Shown piece after piece: positions 48,557-60,470 of a stretch of 64,000 nucleotides of DNA. Source of the stretch: Mangifera indica (Eukaryota; Streptophyta; Magnoliopsida; Sapindales; Anacardiaceae); contig NW_025401112.1 of the NCBI RefSeq assembly GCF_011075055.1, positions 310,001 to 374,000 on the forward strand. The letters are read 5' to 3'. A model generated the notes under the pieces. That model did not search any database. It saw only the letters and a program-made list of their open reading frames with translations, and was not told the origin of the DNA. The position numbers and the translations under genes were made by a program. Each line of letters opens with the position of its first letter. Within the stretch, counting starts at the first letter, position 1.

Positions 48557-48879
48557 TAGAGTTAGATTTGAATTAAATTTATTTAAATTTGAATTTAAGT
48601 TTAATTTGAATAAGTTTGAAATGAGTTGATCTTATATGAGTTCGAATCAAACTTGAGCTCGAGTTTGAGCAACTTATCAAATTTTCTAATTAAATTTTTT
48701 GTTATAAAACGACGTTATTTTAACTAATATATATTAAAACAATATCGTTTTAATAACAAAAAACGAGTCAAATTAAATTTGAATCAAGTTTGAGTTTAAC
48801 TTTCACAAATTCAAACTCGAGCTCAACTTTATGTAAATAGAGTCGAGTTTGAGCTTGACTCGATTTGAATCTAGTCCTA
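48557..48879. mobile_element. hAT-like MITE, family A copy 6
   Basis: Left end tagagttagatttgaatt, right end on the minus strand taggactagattcaaatc. The flanks cgtattca and catattca match at 7 of 8 bases, a good hAT-type target duplication. The interior holds aaaacgacgttattttaac near the centre. Confidence 0.7.
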
Positions 48880-49519
48880 CATATTCAATTTTATTTGTTA
48901 AGTTAAGATTTATAAGATATAATGAGTGACAAAAATATCAAATCACCATAGATGCTGAAGAACTAAGAGAGTAAAAGATTAAAACCAACAAGGGTTTGTA
49001 CATTTTCGTGATGATCGTAAAAAATGAGTGGTTACAATACATTAAGAATGCGAAAGTATCTCATATAAGTTACATTTTTATTGTTTTAAAGGTATAATTG
49101 TTATTTTTAAAACTATTAATAGATATATTAATTATAAAATTTTCAAAAACATTCCTCGAATTTTCAAACAAAACTCATAAAAATTTTGTCAACATTTCTA
49201 ATAATTTATAAATTATAATTTGCCCACTAAAGTTTTCAAACGGGCAAAAAATTAAAAAAAATGAAAAAATTTATGAAAATAATCTACCATCCTCATATTT
49301 AATGGACTTTATTAATGAAGTAAGATAAATGAAAATTTAATTTTTTAGAACTTAAATGACCGAACCTCAGTGGGAAATGGTCTTTCAGCCTAAATTAAAT
49401 ATGCATATCCCTTCCAACGTATTCCATAAATAGACTGTGATTTATTTTTCCTGGCTGCATGCCTACATATTCTCCTCCCCTCTCCTTCTCAATTTTCTTT
49501 TCCCTAACAATTTTTCTCC

Positions 49520-52500
49520 ATGAAGCTTCATTTTCCCAGGAACCAAACAACCCAAAGAACCCCAAAAATAGTCCTTCTCATATCCTTCACCTTAGTTCTC
49601 CTCTCCATCATTTCCCTAAATTGCCCTTATCCAAAAAACATTTCTTTGCCATCCAAATCTTCTTCTTCCTCCTTCAGCAACAACATTTCTCCGTCGGACG
49701 ATCAAAACGATGACCAGAAATCTGTGCCTGATCAAATCAAAGACTTTTTCAATTCTCGTAAATCCTGCGATATATTTTCCGGCGAATGGGTGCCGAACCC
49801 TGAAGCGCCGTATTACACAAACACAACGTGCTGGGCGATTCATGAACACCAGAACTGCATGAAATATGGGCGGCCGGATAGTGAGTTCTTGAAATGGAAA
49901 TGGAAGCCATATGGCTGTGATCTTCCTGTTTTCAATCCTGCTCAGTTCCTGGAAATCATGAGAGGAAAATCTCTTGCCTTTGTTGGAGACTCCGTCGCCA
50001 GAAATCAAATGCAGTCTTTGATTTGCCTCATTTCCAGGGTAAGCCTCCTCCTACATCTACCTTTTATCTAAATTATACTAGTTGAAACTAAACTAATAAA
50101 TAAATTATACAAAATTATTTATACAAATTGAATCAGAGAAGAAAACAATTACAATACTCAATTATAAGATGTCATCTTAGTTTGTACAAATGATTTTATA
50201 CAATTTATTTATACATATAATTTTATAAAAAAATTATATGTACATACTTTTGATATATAATTTAGATATACAGATTATTAGATAATTTTGAGGTAATACT
50301 CAATTACATGATAACACATCATTTGTGTATCAAAATGTATACATATGACATTGCTCATATTTTTATTCGAGTAATACTATACATACCCAATTTTAGGTAC
50401 ACAAATAAGCCTACAAATTATGTGTGATTATGTGATTGAGTGTTACGTTAATTCAAAATCACTCAATCAGTTGATGACACACATCAAGTATATTTTTATT
50501 TATGTACTTCAAATAGATATACTTAATTTTATTGAAATTTATTCATACATTTAATTAATATAGTTGCATTAAATTTGGAGTAAGTGATTAAGTATGCCGA
50601 TGATGATGAGTCTTCGTGTAATTGGTGTTATTTTATCATAAATTTAAAATCATCTAATAATATGATGATACATTATCTATATACCAAATTATGTACTTAA
50701 AATTAGAACCATATAATTTTATTTTATTTTTTTATTGTATTTAATATAGATGTCATGAATGATTTATTATCCTAATCTAATCATATAGAAGTTCAAAATT
50801 CTAAATTGAAAAAAATTATAATATTATGTTTTCAATAATTTTTTATCACAATTTATGGTAAAATACAGTTAGTAACTATGGGATTATTCATAAGATTAAG
50901 TTGGTATTACAAGAATATTGAGGCCTTTTATTTTATTTTATTTTATAGATTTTAGAATTGATTGATGTGCATGTATTTTACCTTAATAAATATATAAACT
51001 CAATAACTTGTATGGGGAGGTTAGTTGAACTAAACCATAAAGTGATTAAAAGATTAGGTGAAATAATGGAGTGCCACTCTGTCAATCTTTACTTACTCCT
51101 ATGAAATTCATAGTTTTCACACATTTATTTAAGCCCAAATGGCTGTTTCCCACCCAAAGTTTAAGGCAAGCCCAACTTATTATCTATTAATTATCAAAAA
51201 TCTAAATATTCATCTATCTGTTAAATCTTATTATTATTATAAGAGATAAAATTATTATTTAATAAAAATATTTTTAAAAAACTATAAATTCATCACATTT
51301 CCCTCTAGATTTAAAAATTAATAATTTTTTCTTAAACCAAAATTTAAAAAATGACTATTTTCCTCCCAAATAAACTTTGGGTTGGGGAAAATATTAGTTT
51401 TTAAACCCAGCGGGGGAATGTGATGAATTTATAATTTTTAAAAATATTTTTATTAAATAATAATTTTATCCCTGATAATAACAATAAAATTTAATAAACA
51501 GATGAATATTTAAATTTTTAATAGTTAGCAGATGAGAAATTAGGTTTGTATCAAACCTAGGGTGGGAAATAGTCATTTGGCCATTTTATTAATTATGTAA
51601 CATCCTGATAATCCAAAACATTTCTTGGTTTTGATTTTAGATTTTATAATCCAAAATGTATCTTTATAATTTAAACAGTTTTCAAGTTATTTAACAAATA
51701 AATCTTATTAATTTATTCATATAAATTGATGTGATAATATATAATTATATAATTTTGAAATAAAAGAAAAAATTAAATAATCATTTAACTCAATTAAATA
51801 TTATCACATCAATTTGTATAAATAAATCAGTAAGATTTATTTATGTATATAATATTACTCTTTGAAGTAGTCTTCTCTTAAAATCTTTAAACGATATGAA
51901 ATATACATACAAACTCAATCTTTATTTCAAGTTTTATCAATATAAAATTTGTTTAAAAGTGTCACAAATTCTATTCTCAAGCCTCTCTTATTTTGTTGAA
52001 CAAAAAAAAAAAAAAACCCATATTATAAATTTTATCAAAATTTAAATATGCGGAGAAAACCTCTCTTATTTTCTAATTTTTTACTCTTACCTAAAGGCCA
52101 AATAGGTCACACTTTCTCTATCTATCTTGAATAGTGAAGGCCAAAGGACTTACTCCCACCTAAGGTTTTTTGTCTTTTCAAATTAATACTCGTTAATTAT
52201 TAAAAATTTAAACATTCATTTGTGAGTTGTTAAAAATTTCTCTCTTTTTCGACGTTGTTACTGATCGTTTCTCTTTTTCCCCTTTTTCGACGTCATCTCC
52301 AAACAAAGAACATCTTTGTTAGAGACTTGGTGATAACATTAATTGAGTCTATTAATTTTAATAACCCATATGTGGGTATTTAAATTTTTAATTGTTAATG
52401 GATACTAATTTAAAAATGCAATAAACTTGGGTGGGAATAAGTCCCTCAGCCATTAGAGAATTAAGATTGATAGATTCGGATTATGTCACACTTTCATTTG

Positions 52501-54988
52501 ACATTCCAACCAATTTGCAAAATGCTAAGCATGATTAGTTAATAGTTTCCCACTTAACCATTATCATTATTACTAATCAAAAATTAATTAATTAATTAAT
52601 ATTAGGTTGTCCAAGTTTAGTGTCTAACATTATTAAAAACAATTTTTTTATATTGACTTAAAATTACTTAGATAGGACAAACTAATATACTAATTACATA
52701 TAATAAAATATTTTACAATTGCTCTCTTTTTTATTCTATATTATAAAACTTTATTTTACATTAATTTTGAATGCACTTTTTACCAAATTTTGTCCTATTT
52801 GATTTTTTAATTGTTAAAACAAAATAAATGTGTTGTTTTTAAGAAGTTTCAATAGGAAAGTTAACAAAATTAATAAAATATTAAAATTTTTAGAAAAAAT
52901 TTTGAGTTTAAACTTTTATCGCATTTATAAAAACTTCTAGTTAATTATTTAAAAAAATTAATTAATATGCCTAATATTAGTATTTTTTGATAAATAATTT
53001 AAATCATTTTATGCACCTCATATGTATACTGAAAAATTTTTGGTTGGCTAAAAAACAAAATTTGTTATCAAATTAGTTTTTTTTTTTTAAATTTTATATC
53101 AAAACAAGATTTTATAAAACCAAATACAAGTGATTGCAATTTAAATTAATCTTTAGAAAGTAAAGATCAATAAAGTATGAGATAAGTGTTAATATTTTAT
53201 TTGAAAAGCATTAAATCTTAGAAATACATAGGGTTTATATATATATATAATTAAATTAAAACAATATAATTATGTGCATTAACCGTCTTTATGTGGTTAT
53301 GGATCAGTGATGAAGTATCATTTAATCATATAATAACATATTATTATTACATAAATTAGTGTTTATTGTTAATGCATATAATTTTACTCATTTTAAAAGT
53401 TTTAGAGGTGGAATTGAATTCAACAAAAAAGTGGGGAACAAATAACATCACTCTAATTAATTGACGTCTAAATTATTACTACAAAAGATATCAATAAACT
53501 ATATGCACTAGTTTTGAGTAGGGTTAAATTCGAATAGAACTAAGTCTGAATAGGGTAAAACTTATTTTTGACTCGTTTTTTAGGGGGTTCAACTCAGACT
53601 TACTAAACCTAGAGAATATCTCATTCATGTTTGGCTTGTTTCATGGATGAGGAGTCTGTGTTCGACTCACATAAGACTTGGGTTTGTGTTGAAGAGCCAA
53701 ACTTAGCTCAGGCTCATTGAACTTATTCACTTGACTTGGGTTTTCTTGTTGCTTGTGCAATGTTGTTTAAAAATTTTTTTTAATATATTTTAGCTTAGGT
53801 TCGAGGTCGTGATCAATTTTCAAATATTTTTTAGCTCAAATTTGAACTCGAGTTCGTATATGTGAAGCTCAAGTTTGGGCTAGGGTTCATTCAAGCCCAA
53901 AACAAACTCATTTTAAATATATCTCTAGCTTTAAGTATCAAATTAGTATTCACAGAAGTACTATTATGTAATTAAGTGATTTTAAATTGAGAATATAATA
54001 ACACTCAATCACATGGTAACACATCATTTAAATATCTAATTAAATATTCAAAATAGGTTGATATAGCATTGCTCAAACAATATTTGAAGAGTTATGAATG
54101 AATATTATATGAGTATTGAAGTTAGATTTGTAATTTAATTATTTGCATTGCAATTTTCAGATTGTATATCCTGAAGATGTTTCCTACACATCAAATGAAA
54201 ATTTCAAACGTTGGCTGTACAAATCCCACAACTTCACACTGGCCATGTTTTGGACACCCCATTTGGTGAGGTCCAAGCAAGCAGACCACAATGGTCCAAC
54301 TAACACAGGCCTCTTCAACCTCTACCTTGACGAATTCGATGAAGAATGGACAACCCAGATTGACGATTTCGACTATGTCATCCTCTCCTCCGGCCACTGG
54401 TTCTTCCGCCCAATGGTTTTCTATGAAGACGGCCAAGTAGTCGGCTGCAAATACTGCCTCCTGGAAAATGTCACAGACATGCCAATGTATTACGGATACA
54501 AAAAGGCCTTCAGGACGGCCTTTAAGGTCATCAACAGCCTGAAAAATTACAATGGCATCACTTATCTCAGGACTTTTGCCCCATCACATTTTGAAAATGG
54601 ACTGTGGAATGAAGGGGGAAATTGTGTGAGAACAAGGCCATTTAGGAGCAGTGAGACTAGATTGGAGGATGTGAACTTGGAGCTCTATATGATTCAATTG
54701 GAGGAGTTGAAGATTGCTGAGGGAGAAGGGAGAAAAACTAGGAAAAAATTTAGGTTACTTGACACGACACAGGCTACATTATTGAGACCTGATGGTCATC
54801 CTAGTAGATATGGCCACTGGCCTCATGAAAATGTGACATTGTACAATGACTGTGTGCACTGGTGCCTGCCCGGACCGATCGATACGTGGAATGATTTTTT
54901 TCTGGAGATGTTGAAGATGGAGGGGATTGAATCATACCAGGAGAAGCTCTACCCTGTTGCCAATGACAGAAAAATGAAGTTCAGATAG
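49520..54988 (+). CDS. TRICHOME BIREFRINGENCE-LIKE protein 1 of cluster (TBL19-22 clade type)
   Basis: Golgi type II membrane protein, probably an O-acetyltransferase of a cell-wall polysaccharide; xyloglucan is a plausible substrate from clade membership as I remember it. Exons 49520-50038 and 54161-54988 join in phase 0 (LISR|IVYPED) to 448 aa. A short basic cytosolic tail ([16 protein letters not shown]) precedes a membrane anchor at about 17-33, then a Ser-rich stem. The PMR5N region begins [19 protein letters not shown] near residue 83. The catalytic GDS motif is at 156-158 ([14 protein letters not shown]) and the DxxH motif at 403-406 ([15 protein letters not shown]). Conserved cysteines are kept. 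The 4.1 kb intron is unusual beside the 98 and 252 base introns at the same position in the two downstream copies, and is full of MITEs. Confidence 0.9.
50371..50535. mobile_element. Short foldback element, family C
   Basis: The left half contains gattatgtgattgagtgtta and the right half cactcaatcagttgatgaca, in inverted relation. The outer end gagtaatactatacatac is close to the ends of other family C copies. It lies in the first TBL intron. Confidence 0.5.
51133..51582. mobile_element. Inverted-repeat element, family D copy 2
   Basis: Left end gcccaaatggctgtttccca, right end on the minus strand ggccaaatgactatttccca. The element is palindromic over much of its length: tttttaaaaaactataaatt against aatttataatttttaaaaat, and tttgatacaaacct near the right. 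It lies in the first TBL intron. Confidence 0.65.
52139..52452. mobile_element. Inverted-repeat element, family D copy 3
   Basis: Left end ggccaaaggacttactccca, right end on the minus strand ggctgagggacttattccca. About 314 bases, non-coding, in the first TBL intron. The ends match family D copies 1, 2 and 4. Confidence 0.6.
53519..53927. mobile_element. hAT-like MITE, family A copy 7
   Basis: Left end tagggttaaattcgaatag, right end on the minus strand tagagatatatttaaaatg. The flanks gttttgag and gctttaag match at 6 of 8 bases. It sits near the 3' end of the first TBL intron, followed at once by a family C foldback. Confidence 0.55.
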
Positions 54989-56100
54989 GTTCAATTTATT
55001 TCCCTTTTTGTTTTTCAGCTCTGTGTTCTTGTGCTTTAGAGTTGTGTATTTGTGTCTAAAATTTGATCTAAAAAGTACTTAATTATATGAAATACAGTGG
55101 AAGAATATAGTGTATATACATTCAACAGAGATTATCCATTGCCAGGGCTCAAGTTGAAAATCAGTGAGATGATTCTTCTCCATGAAGCTTTATTGTCACC
55201 CAGCTGGCTGCTGCAATAATGTTTTGGCCAAAAGACTTGTTCCCACCCAAGATTTAGTGTATTGTCATACTCCTATCCACGAAGTTTCAAAGACCCAAAT
55301 TCTTACCCTTTTGTTAAAATTCTTAGTTAAGATTAAAGGTAAAAGTGTTATTTAACAAAAAAATCAAAAAAACTAAATTTTATCACATTTTCTCCCCTTA
55401 ATTTAAAAATCTAATAATTTTTCTCACTCAAAATTTGAAAAATGATCATTTTTCTCTAGGGTTTTTTTCCATCACCAAAGATGGTGAAGTTTGTGGTCTC
55501 CGATTGTCTGTGTGGCTCTCTCTCTTAGTCACTCAGCTTTTCCTCTTTGGTTGTTTTTATCTCAAATAAAGACAATCGAGGAGGGAAAGCTAGAGAGGGA
55601 GATAACGCGGTCAAAGACGACAAACTTCGCCTTCTTTGGTGATAAACATTGGATAAAAATCATTTATTAAAATTTTAAACTAAAAAAGAAAAATATGATA
55701 AAATTTTATTTTATTTTATATTTTTAGTTAAATAACATTTTTACCCTTAAAACTAATTGAAAATTTTAACAGAATGATGGGTATTTAAGTTTTTGAAATT
55801 TTGCATGTGAGAGTTTGGGAATAAACTATGCTTAGGTGAGAGAAAGTCCTTCACCCTTTTTGTTTCCTGATATTGCCCTTTAAATATTCCTTCGGGTTTC
55901 TTAACTATTTTCTGTTTTTGTTGATGTTTTCATTACGAAAGATAAACTATGTTTTGCTGTATAGAAAGTATCAATAACTGATTAAAAAAGTTGTGTGTTT
56001 GATTTAAAAGAATCTGTTAAAGAATTCTTTAAATTTTGCAAAAGTTGTGTGTTTGATTCACTGTACATGCAAGATTTTCTTCGAGGGTATCCCTGAAATT
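54989..56100. other. Spacer between TBL genes 1 and 2, with a family D element
   Basis: 3' UTR of the first TBL gene, then the family D element at 55226-55854, then about 250 bases of probable promoter for the second TBL gene. A direct repeat, aaaagttgtgtgtttgatt, appears at about 55987 and 56040. Confidence 0.5.
55226..55854. mobile_element. Inverted-repeat element, family D copy 4
   Basis: Left end ggccaaaagacttgttccca, right end on the minus strand ggtgaaggactttctctcac. A long internal hairpin pairs caccaaagatggtgaagttt with the caaacttcgccttctttggt region. Internal cttttcctctttggttg and gacaatcgaggagggaaa words are also in inverted arrangement. No transposase. Confidence 0.6.
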
Positions 56101-57419
56101 ATGGTTCATGTCTCTGAGTTTCATCCTGGCAAAAATCTGTCACACAGCACCACAAGCAAAGTTCTTCTCCTTTGTCTCATTGTTTTTCTCCTTCCTGTAA
56201 TCTATCTATTCTTCGCCAACAGTTCCTCGACGCCATGGCTGAACTTTAAATTCTATGTTGATAACATCAATCAAGGGAAAAAATGTAACATGTTTAAAGG
56301 AAAATGGATTCCTTCTCGTCAGGAACCTTACTACACTAATGCAACTTGCTTTGGAATTCATGACCAGCAGAATTGTATGAAGTTTGGGAGACCTGACAGG
56401 GAGTTTCTGAAATGGAGATGGAAACCTGATAACTGTGAGCTTCCTCCCTTCGATGCGAAGTGTTTCTTGGAGATTGCGAGGGGGAAGTCTCTGGCATTTG
56501 TTGGAGACTCACTGGGAAGAAACCAAATGGAGTCATTGTTCTGTCTCTTGTCAAGCGTAAGAAGAATTCAATGACCCTGGAAATATTTTCAATGATTTCT
56601 GTTTACAGTTGTCTTTGTTTCTCAAACTTTTTTCGCTGCATTGGTTGTTTCCAGGTGAGCAATCCTGAATATGTTTTCCACAAAACAAATAAGTTCATAA
56701 GCTGGCTGTTTAGAGACTACAACTTCACTCTGGCATCCTTCTGGGCGCCTCACTTGGTTAAAACCATCGATGCAGGTCCCAATGGCCCAACCTACAATCG
56801 CCTGATGAAGGTTTACTTGGACAAGGCTGATGACAGTTGGGAAACTGAGATTGAAACATTTGATTATGTGATCCTCTCAGCTGGAAGATGGTTCTATGGA
56901 CCGCAGATTTTCTATGAAAATGATGAGGTTATTGGCTGCCATGAATGCAAAAGAGACAACATCGAAAAGCTGTCGATGTTTTATGGATACAGAAGGGTGT
57001 TCAGAACTACATTTGGTACTTTGATGAGGCTTGAAAGGTTTAAGGGTGTGATAATTTTGAACACATTGTCGCCGCCTCATTTCGAGAATGGAGAGTGGAA
57101 CAAAGGGGGGAATTGCAACAGAACAAAACCCTTTTTGAAGAAAGTAAAAGGACTAGATGGAGGAGATTTGGAGATGTATTTGACTCAAATAGATGAACTG
57201 AGAATAGCTCAAAGGGAAGGGAGGAAGAAAGGAGTGAAATTCTGGCTGCTAGATGCAACTGCAGCCATGCTTATGAGGCCAGATGGACACCCCAACCATT
57301 ATGGACATTGGCCACATGAAAATGTCACCATTGCTGATTGTGTTCACTGGTGCATGCCTGGCCCTGTTGATACATGGAATGAGTTCTTGCTTCAGATGTT
57401 AAGAATGTATGATAGTTAA
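56101..57419 (+). CDS. TRICHOME BIREFRINGENCE-LIKE protein 2 of cluster
   Basis: Probable Golgi polysaccharide O-acetyltransferase, second of three tandem copies. Exons 56101-56556 and 56655-57419 join in phase 0 (CLLSS|VSNPEY) to 406 aa. The start at 56101 is chosen because the following 20 residues form a normal short cytosolic tail; an earlier in-frame ATG at 56047 would add an unlikely Cys-rich leader. The membrane anchor is at about 21-39. The PMR5N region begins CNMFKGKWIPSRQEPYYTN near residue 62. The GDS motif is at 135-137 (FVGDSLGRNQMESL) and DxxH at 380-383 (DCVHWCMPGPVDTWN). All motifs needed for activity are present. The stem between anchor and catalytic domain is shorter than in the first copy, and the intron is only 98 bases. 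Confidence 0.9.
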
Positions 57420-58970
57420 TGTAAACAAGAACATTTCTTAGTTAAGCTGAAGTTCTTTCTTTTTGTGCAAAAACCATTTGACACAAAAATAATGTAACAT
57501 CCTGATTCAAGGAAAGATATTTCCTACTTTAAATACACAGATCATTATGATTTTGTTTTTTAAGATTTATAACTCAAAATATATTTTAACAATCGAAAGA
57601 ATTTATATATTATTTAATCATTCATATTTTAATATCTTCAAATAATATAAATTATATATATAAATTTAATATTTCTTATATATTTTTTTAATATAAGATT
57701 TGTATAAAAATTTCATCAATCATTTTTATAAACACCCTTTATTTATAATTCTGATTGTGGAATCTTCTGACTCCGAAATACAGACTGGAACTCCTCGAGA
57801 GTGTTGCAAAGGAGAAAAAGGAATACAATGATGCCAAGATAATGTTTTGTTTTGTCCATTAACTCGTTGGTCGTGTTAAAGGACAAGGAAATGAAGATAA
57901 CATCATCACAGTGCTCTCAAAAGTGGCCCTGTATAGGGCAAAGCTCTTTAATGGTGATAAGAACATACATTTAATATGGTAAAGTTTTAGTTATACCTTC
58001 TTTTGTATACATTAAACACAATTTGAGGCATAAGAGAACACCCAGATCCACCATTTCATTGTTTAATCAGAAAAACTAATCTGCCTGGCTGTCACACTTG
58101 AACAAACTTGGTGAAAGGTACAGATGAGACTTAGAAATGCTCACCAAGTGTAAGTGATAAGATAAAGAATACCAACATCAAAGCAAAAGAGAATCTTCCT
58201 TCTTTCTAGAAAAAAAGATGGCGTGTAAAACATGAACATGAGGAAATCCAATCGGAGTACAGGCTTTCAAGTTAAATAACTTCGCTGCTAATCCACTCCA
58301 TTGTCACTTGGCGGTGATACAATTAATCATCAATGCCAATATTTGTATCCTTTCATCTCAAGACAGCTTAATACTAACAACCATGAGGTGACTTTTTGTC
58401 ATACAATTAATCATCAATGCCAATATTATATCCTTTCATCTCAAGACAGCTTAATACTAACAACCATGAGGTGATTTTTTGTCTCACTCAACAAACTTAT
58501 ACTAGCTACCAGCCAGAAATAGTTGACAAGATTAAAAGGGAAATGTCCTAGCTTCTCTAGAAAAACCCTCCTGCACACTCACAAGACTAAATCAAACCAG
58601 ATCACTTATGCAACAAGGAAAAAGAACATGGGAACTGATTTTTTCAAGAAGCCATCAAGAAACTTCAACTTGAAAATAAAATATTATGGCATAGTTTTCA
58701 ACACGAAAGAAGCACTATAAAGCCTTAAATAATTAACATAATTACATCAGCATTTAGGGGAATAATAAAAACTGTGTTGCATCTTAATTGTGTATTATGA
58801 TGCCTCAATTTAAAATAAAGTTGTTTCATGATGGTGGTTGGTGGTTGACCTCAAGAATATTTACCTCAAAGATAAGTTTCTAACCCAGATTTCATGTTCA
58901 AGAGAACAGATGAAACTGCATCAATATAAATCTAACCCCAAATGCAAAGTTTCTTACTTGACACTACACC
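57420..58970. other. Spacer between TBL genes 2 and 3
   Basis: Mostly unique, moderately AT-rich DNA, with the tandem repeat at 58314-58483 listed separately. A TATA-like atataaat near 58924 lies about 45 bases before the third TBL start codon. The frame at 58523-58720 has no motif. Confidence 0.4.
58314..58483. repeat. Two-copy direct tandem repeat, about 84-base unit
   Basis: Two nearly identical units follow each other. Both run from atacaattaatcatcaatgc through caagacagcttaatac to catgaggtga.ttttttgtc, with only a few differences. It lies about 0.5 kb upstream of the third TBL gene. Confidence 0.9.
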
Positions 58971-60470
58971 ATGAAGGCTTGTGCCACTGAGCTCAGTGGG
59001 AAGGTCTCACCTTACAACACTCAGAGAAAAGTTTTAGTACTGGTTCTTATCTTGATTCTCTTCGCGATTATCCATCTCCTTGCAAATAATTGTCAGTCAC
59101 CTTTGCTATTTCTTTACTTCAAAACTAGAGATGTCGGAGCCGTCACACTGGAGAAGAAATGTGACATTTTCAGCGGAAGGTGGGTCCCTCACCCTGAAGG
59201 GCCTTACTACTCAAATGAAAGTTGCCATCTGATAATTGACCAGCATAACTGTATGAAGCTTGGAAGACCTGACAAGGAGTACATGAACTGGAGGTGGAAG
59301 CCTGATGAATGTGAGTTACCTCTGTTCAATCCAACTCAGTTCCTTGAGATTGTTAGAGGGAAGTCAATGGCATTTGTTGGGGATTCTGTGGGGAGGAACC
59401 AAATGCAATCACTGTTATGCCTCTTATCCGGTGTAAGAACTTCCATTACTCATTACATCATACATATGTATATAGAATGATCTCATTATGAGCCCCATAG
59501 CATACTGCCTACTTAATAGAACATTGAATTCCTCATAATTAACCCTATTGTAGGCCGGGGTTTATAGCAAGAATGCTACTAAAATGGCCGACACTATAAA
59601 TATTCATCACTATTTGTCAGATAACAAGCACAATTTTCCATTCATATACCACGCAGGCTTATGATATTTCATGCAATTTTTCAGGTGGCATATCCAGAGG
59701 ATATTTCTGACAAATACTCGTCAAACACGGATTATTTCAAACGATATTTCTATGCTGATTACAATTTTACTGTAGCAACACTCTGGTCTCCGTTCTTAGT
59801 TAAATCAGGTGATGCAGATCCTGATGGTCATTCCCTCAACAGCCTCATGAGCCTCTACTTGGATGAAGCTGATGAGGCATGGGCAAATGAAGTAGAAAAT
59901 TTTGACTATGTGATTGTTTCAGCTGGACAATGGTTCTTCCGGCCTTTGATATACAATGAAAACAGTCAGCTTATTGGGTGCCATAAATGTTATATAAAGA
60001 ACATGACAGCCATTCCCAAGTACTACGGATACAGAATGGCCTTTCGAACTGCCTTTAGAACTCTTCAGAGCCTGAAGAATTACAAGGGTATAACATTTCT
60101 AAGGACATTTTCTCCCTCTCACTTCGAAAATGGTGATTGGAACAAGGGAGGAAATTGTGCAAGAACAAGGCCATTTACAAGCCAAGAAATGAAGTTAGAA
60201 GGGTATGCAATGGAGTTCTACTTGACACAGGTGGAAGAACTAAGGGCTGCAGAGAAACAAGGGAAAAGTAGAGGCTTGAAATTTCTATTACTTGACGCTA
60301 CTGAAATAATGCTGCTTAGGCCGGATGGGCATCCAAATAAGTATGGACAATCCCCACATAAGAATGTTTCAGTGAATGATTGTGTTCATTGGTGTTTGCC
60401 AGGCCCAGTTGACTCCTGGAATGAGTTTTTGCTTTATATGATGAAAGCTGAAGGTCAGAGTTCGGTTTAG
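58971..60470 (+). CDS. TRICHOME BIREFRINGENCE-LIKE protein 3 of cluster
   Basis: Probable Golgi polysaccharide O-acetyltransferase, third tandem copy. Exons 58971-59432 and 59685-60470 join in phase 0 (CLLSG|VAYPED) to 415 aa. A short N-terminal tail precedes a strongly hydrophobic anchor at about 21-38 ([17 protein letters not shown]). The PMR5N region begins [19 protein letters not shown] near residue 64. The GDS motif is at 137-139 ([14 protein letters not shown]) and DxxH at 386-389 ([15 protein letters not shown]). One local difference is GQSPHKNV just before the DxxH motif, where the other two copies have GHWPHENV; whether this affects activity is unknown. Intron length is 252 bases. 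Confidence 0.9.

Larger units (their letters stand above)
45114..49519. other. Repeat-rich intergenic DNA upstream of the TBL cluster
   Basis: Contains family A MITEs at 45.89-46.21 and 48.56-48.88 kb and a (TA)n run at 46.20-46.25 kb. Family C foldbacks lie near 45.62-45.78, 47.21-47.35, 47.45-47.61 and 47.78-47.95 kb. Two related stretches at 46.48-46.70 and 48.33-48.55 kb share caccttttattgatatct-like text and look like a diverged duplication. A TATA-like cataaatag near 49425 may serve the first TBL gene. Confidence 0.45.
50039..54160 (+). other. Expanded intron of the first TBL gene
   Basis: Donor gtaagc and acceptor aattttcag are both normal. The 4122 bases contain several family C foldbacks (about 50.15-50.36, 50.37-50.54, 50.58-50.73, 51.69-51.86, 53.28-53.40 and 53.93-54.08 kb). 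They also contain family D elements at 51.13-51.58 and 52.14-52.45 kb and a family A MITE at 53.52-53.93 kb. No gene was found inside it. Confidence 0.7.

Noticed and set aside
49616..50008. Minus-strand frame of 130 codons
   Set aside because: Antisense of the first TBL exon, with no motif of its own.
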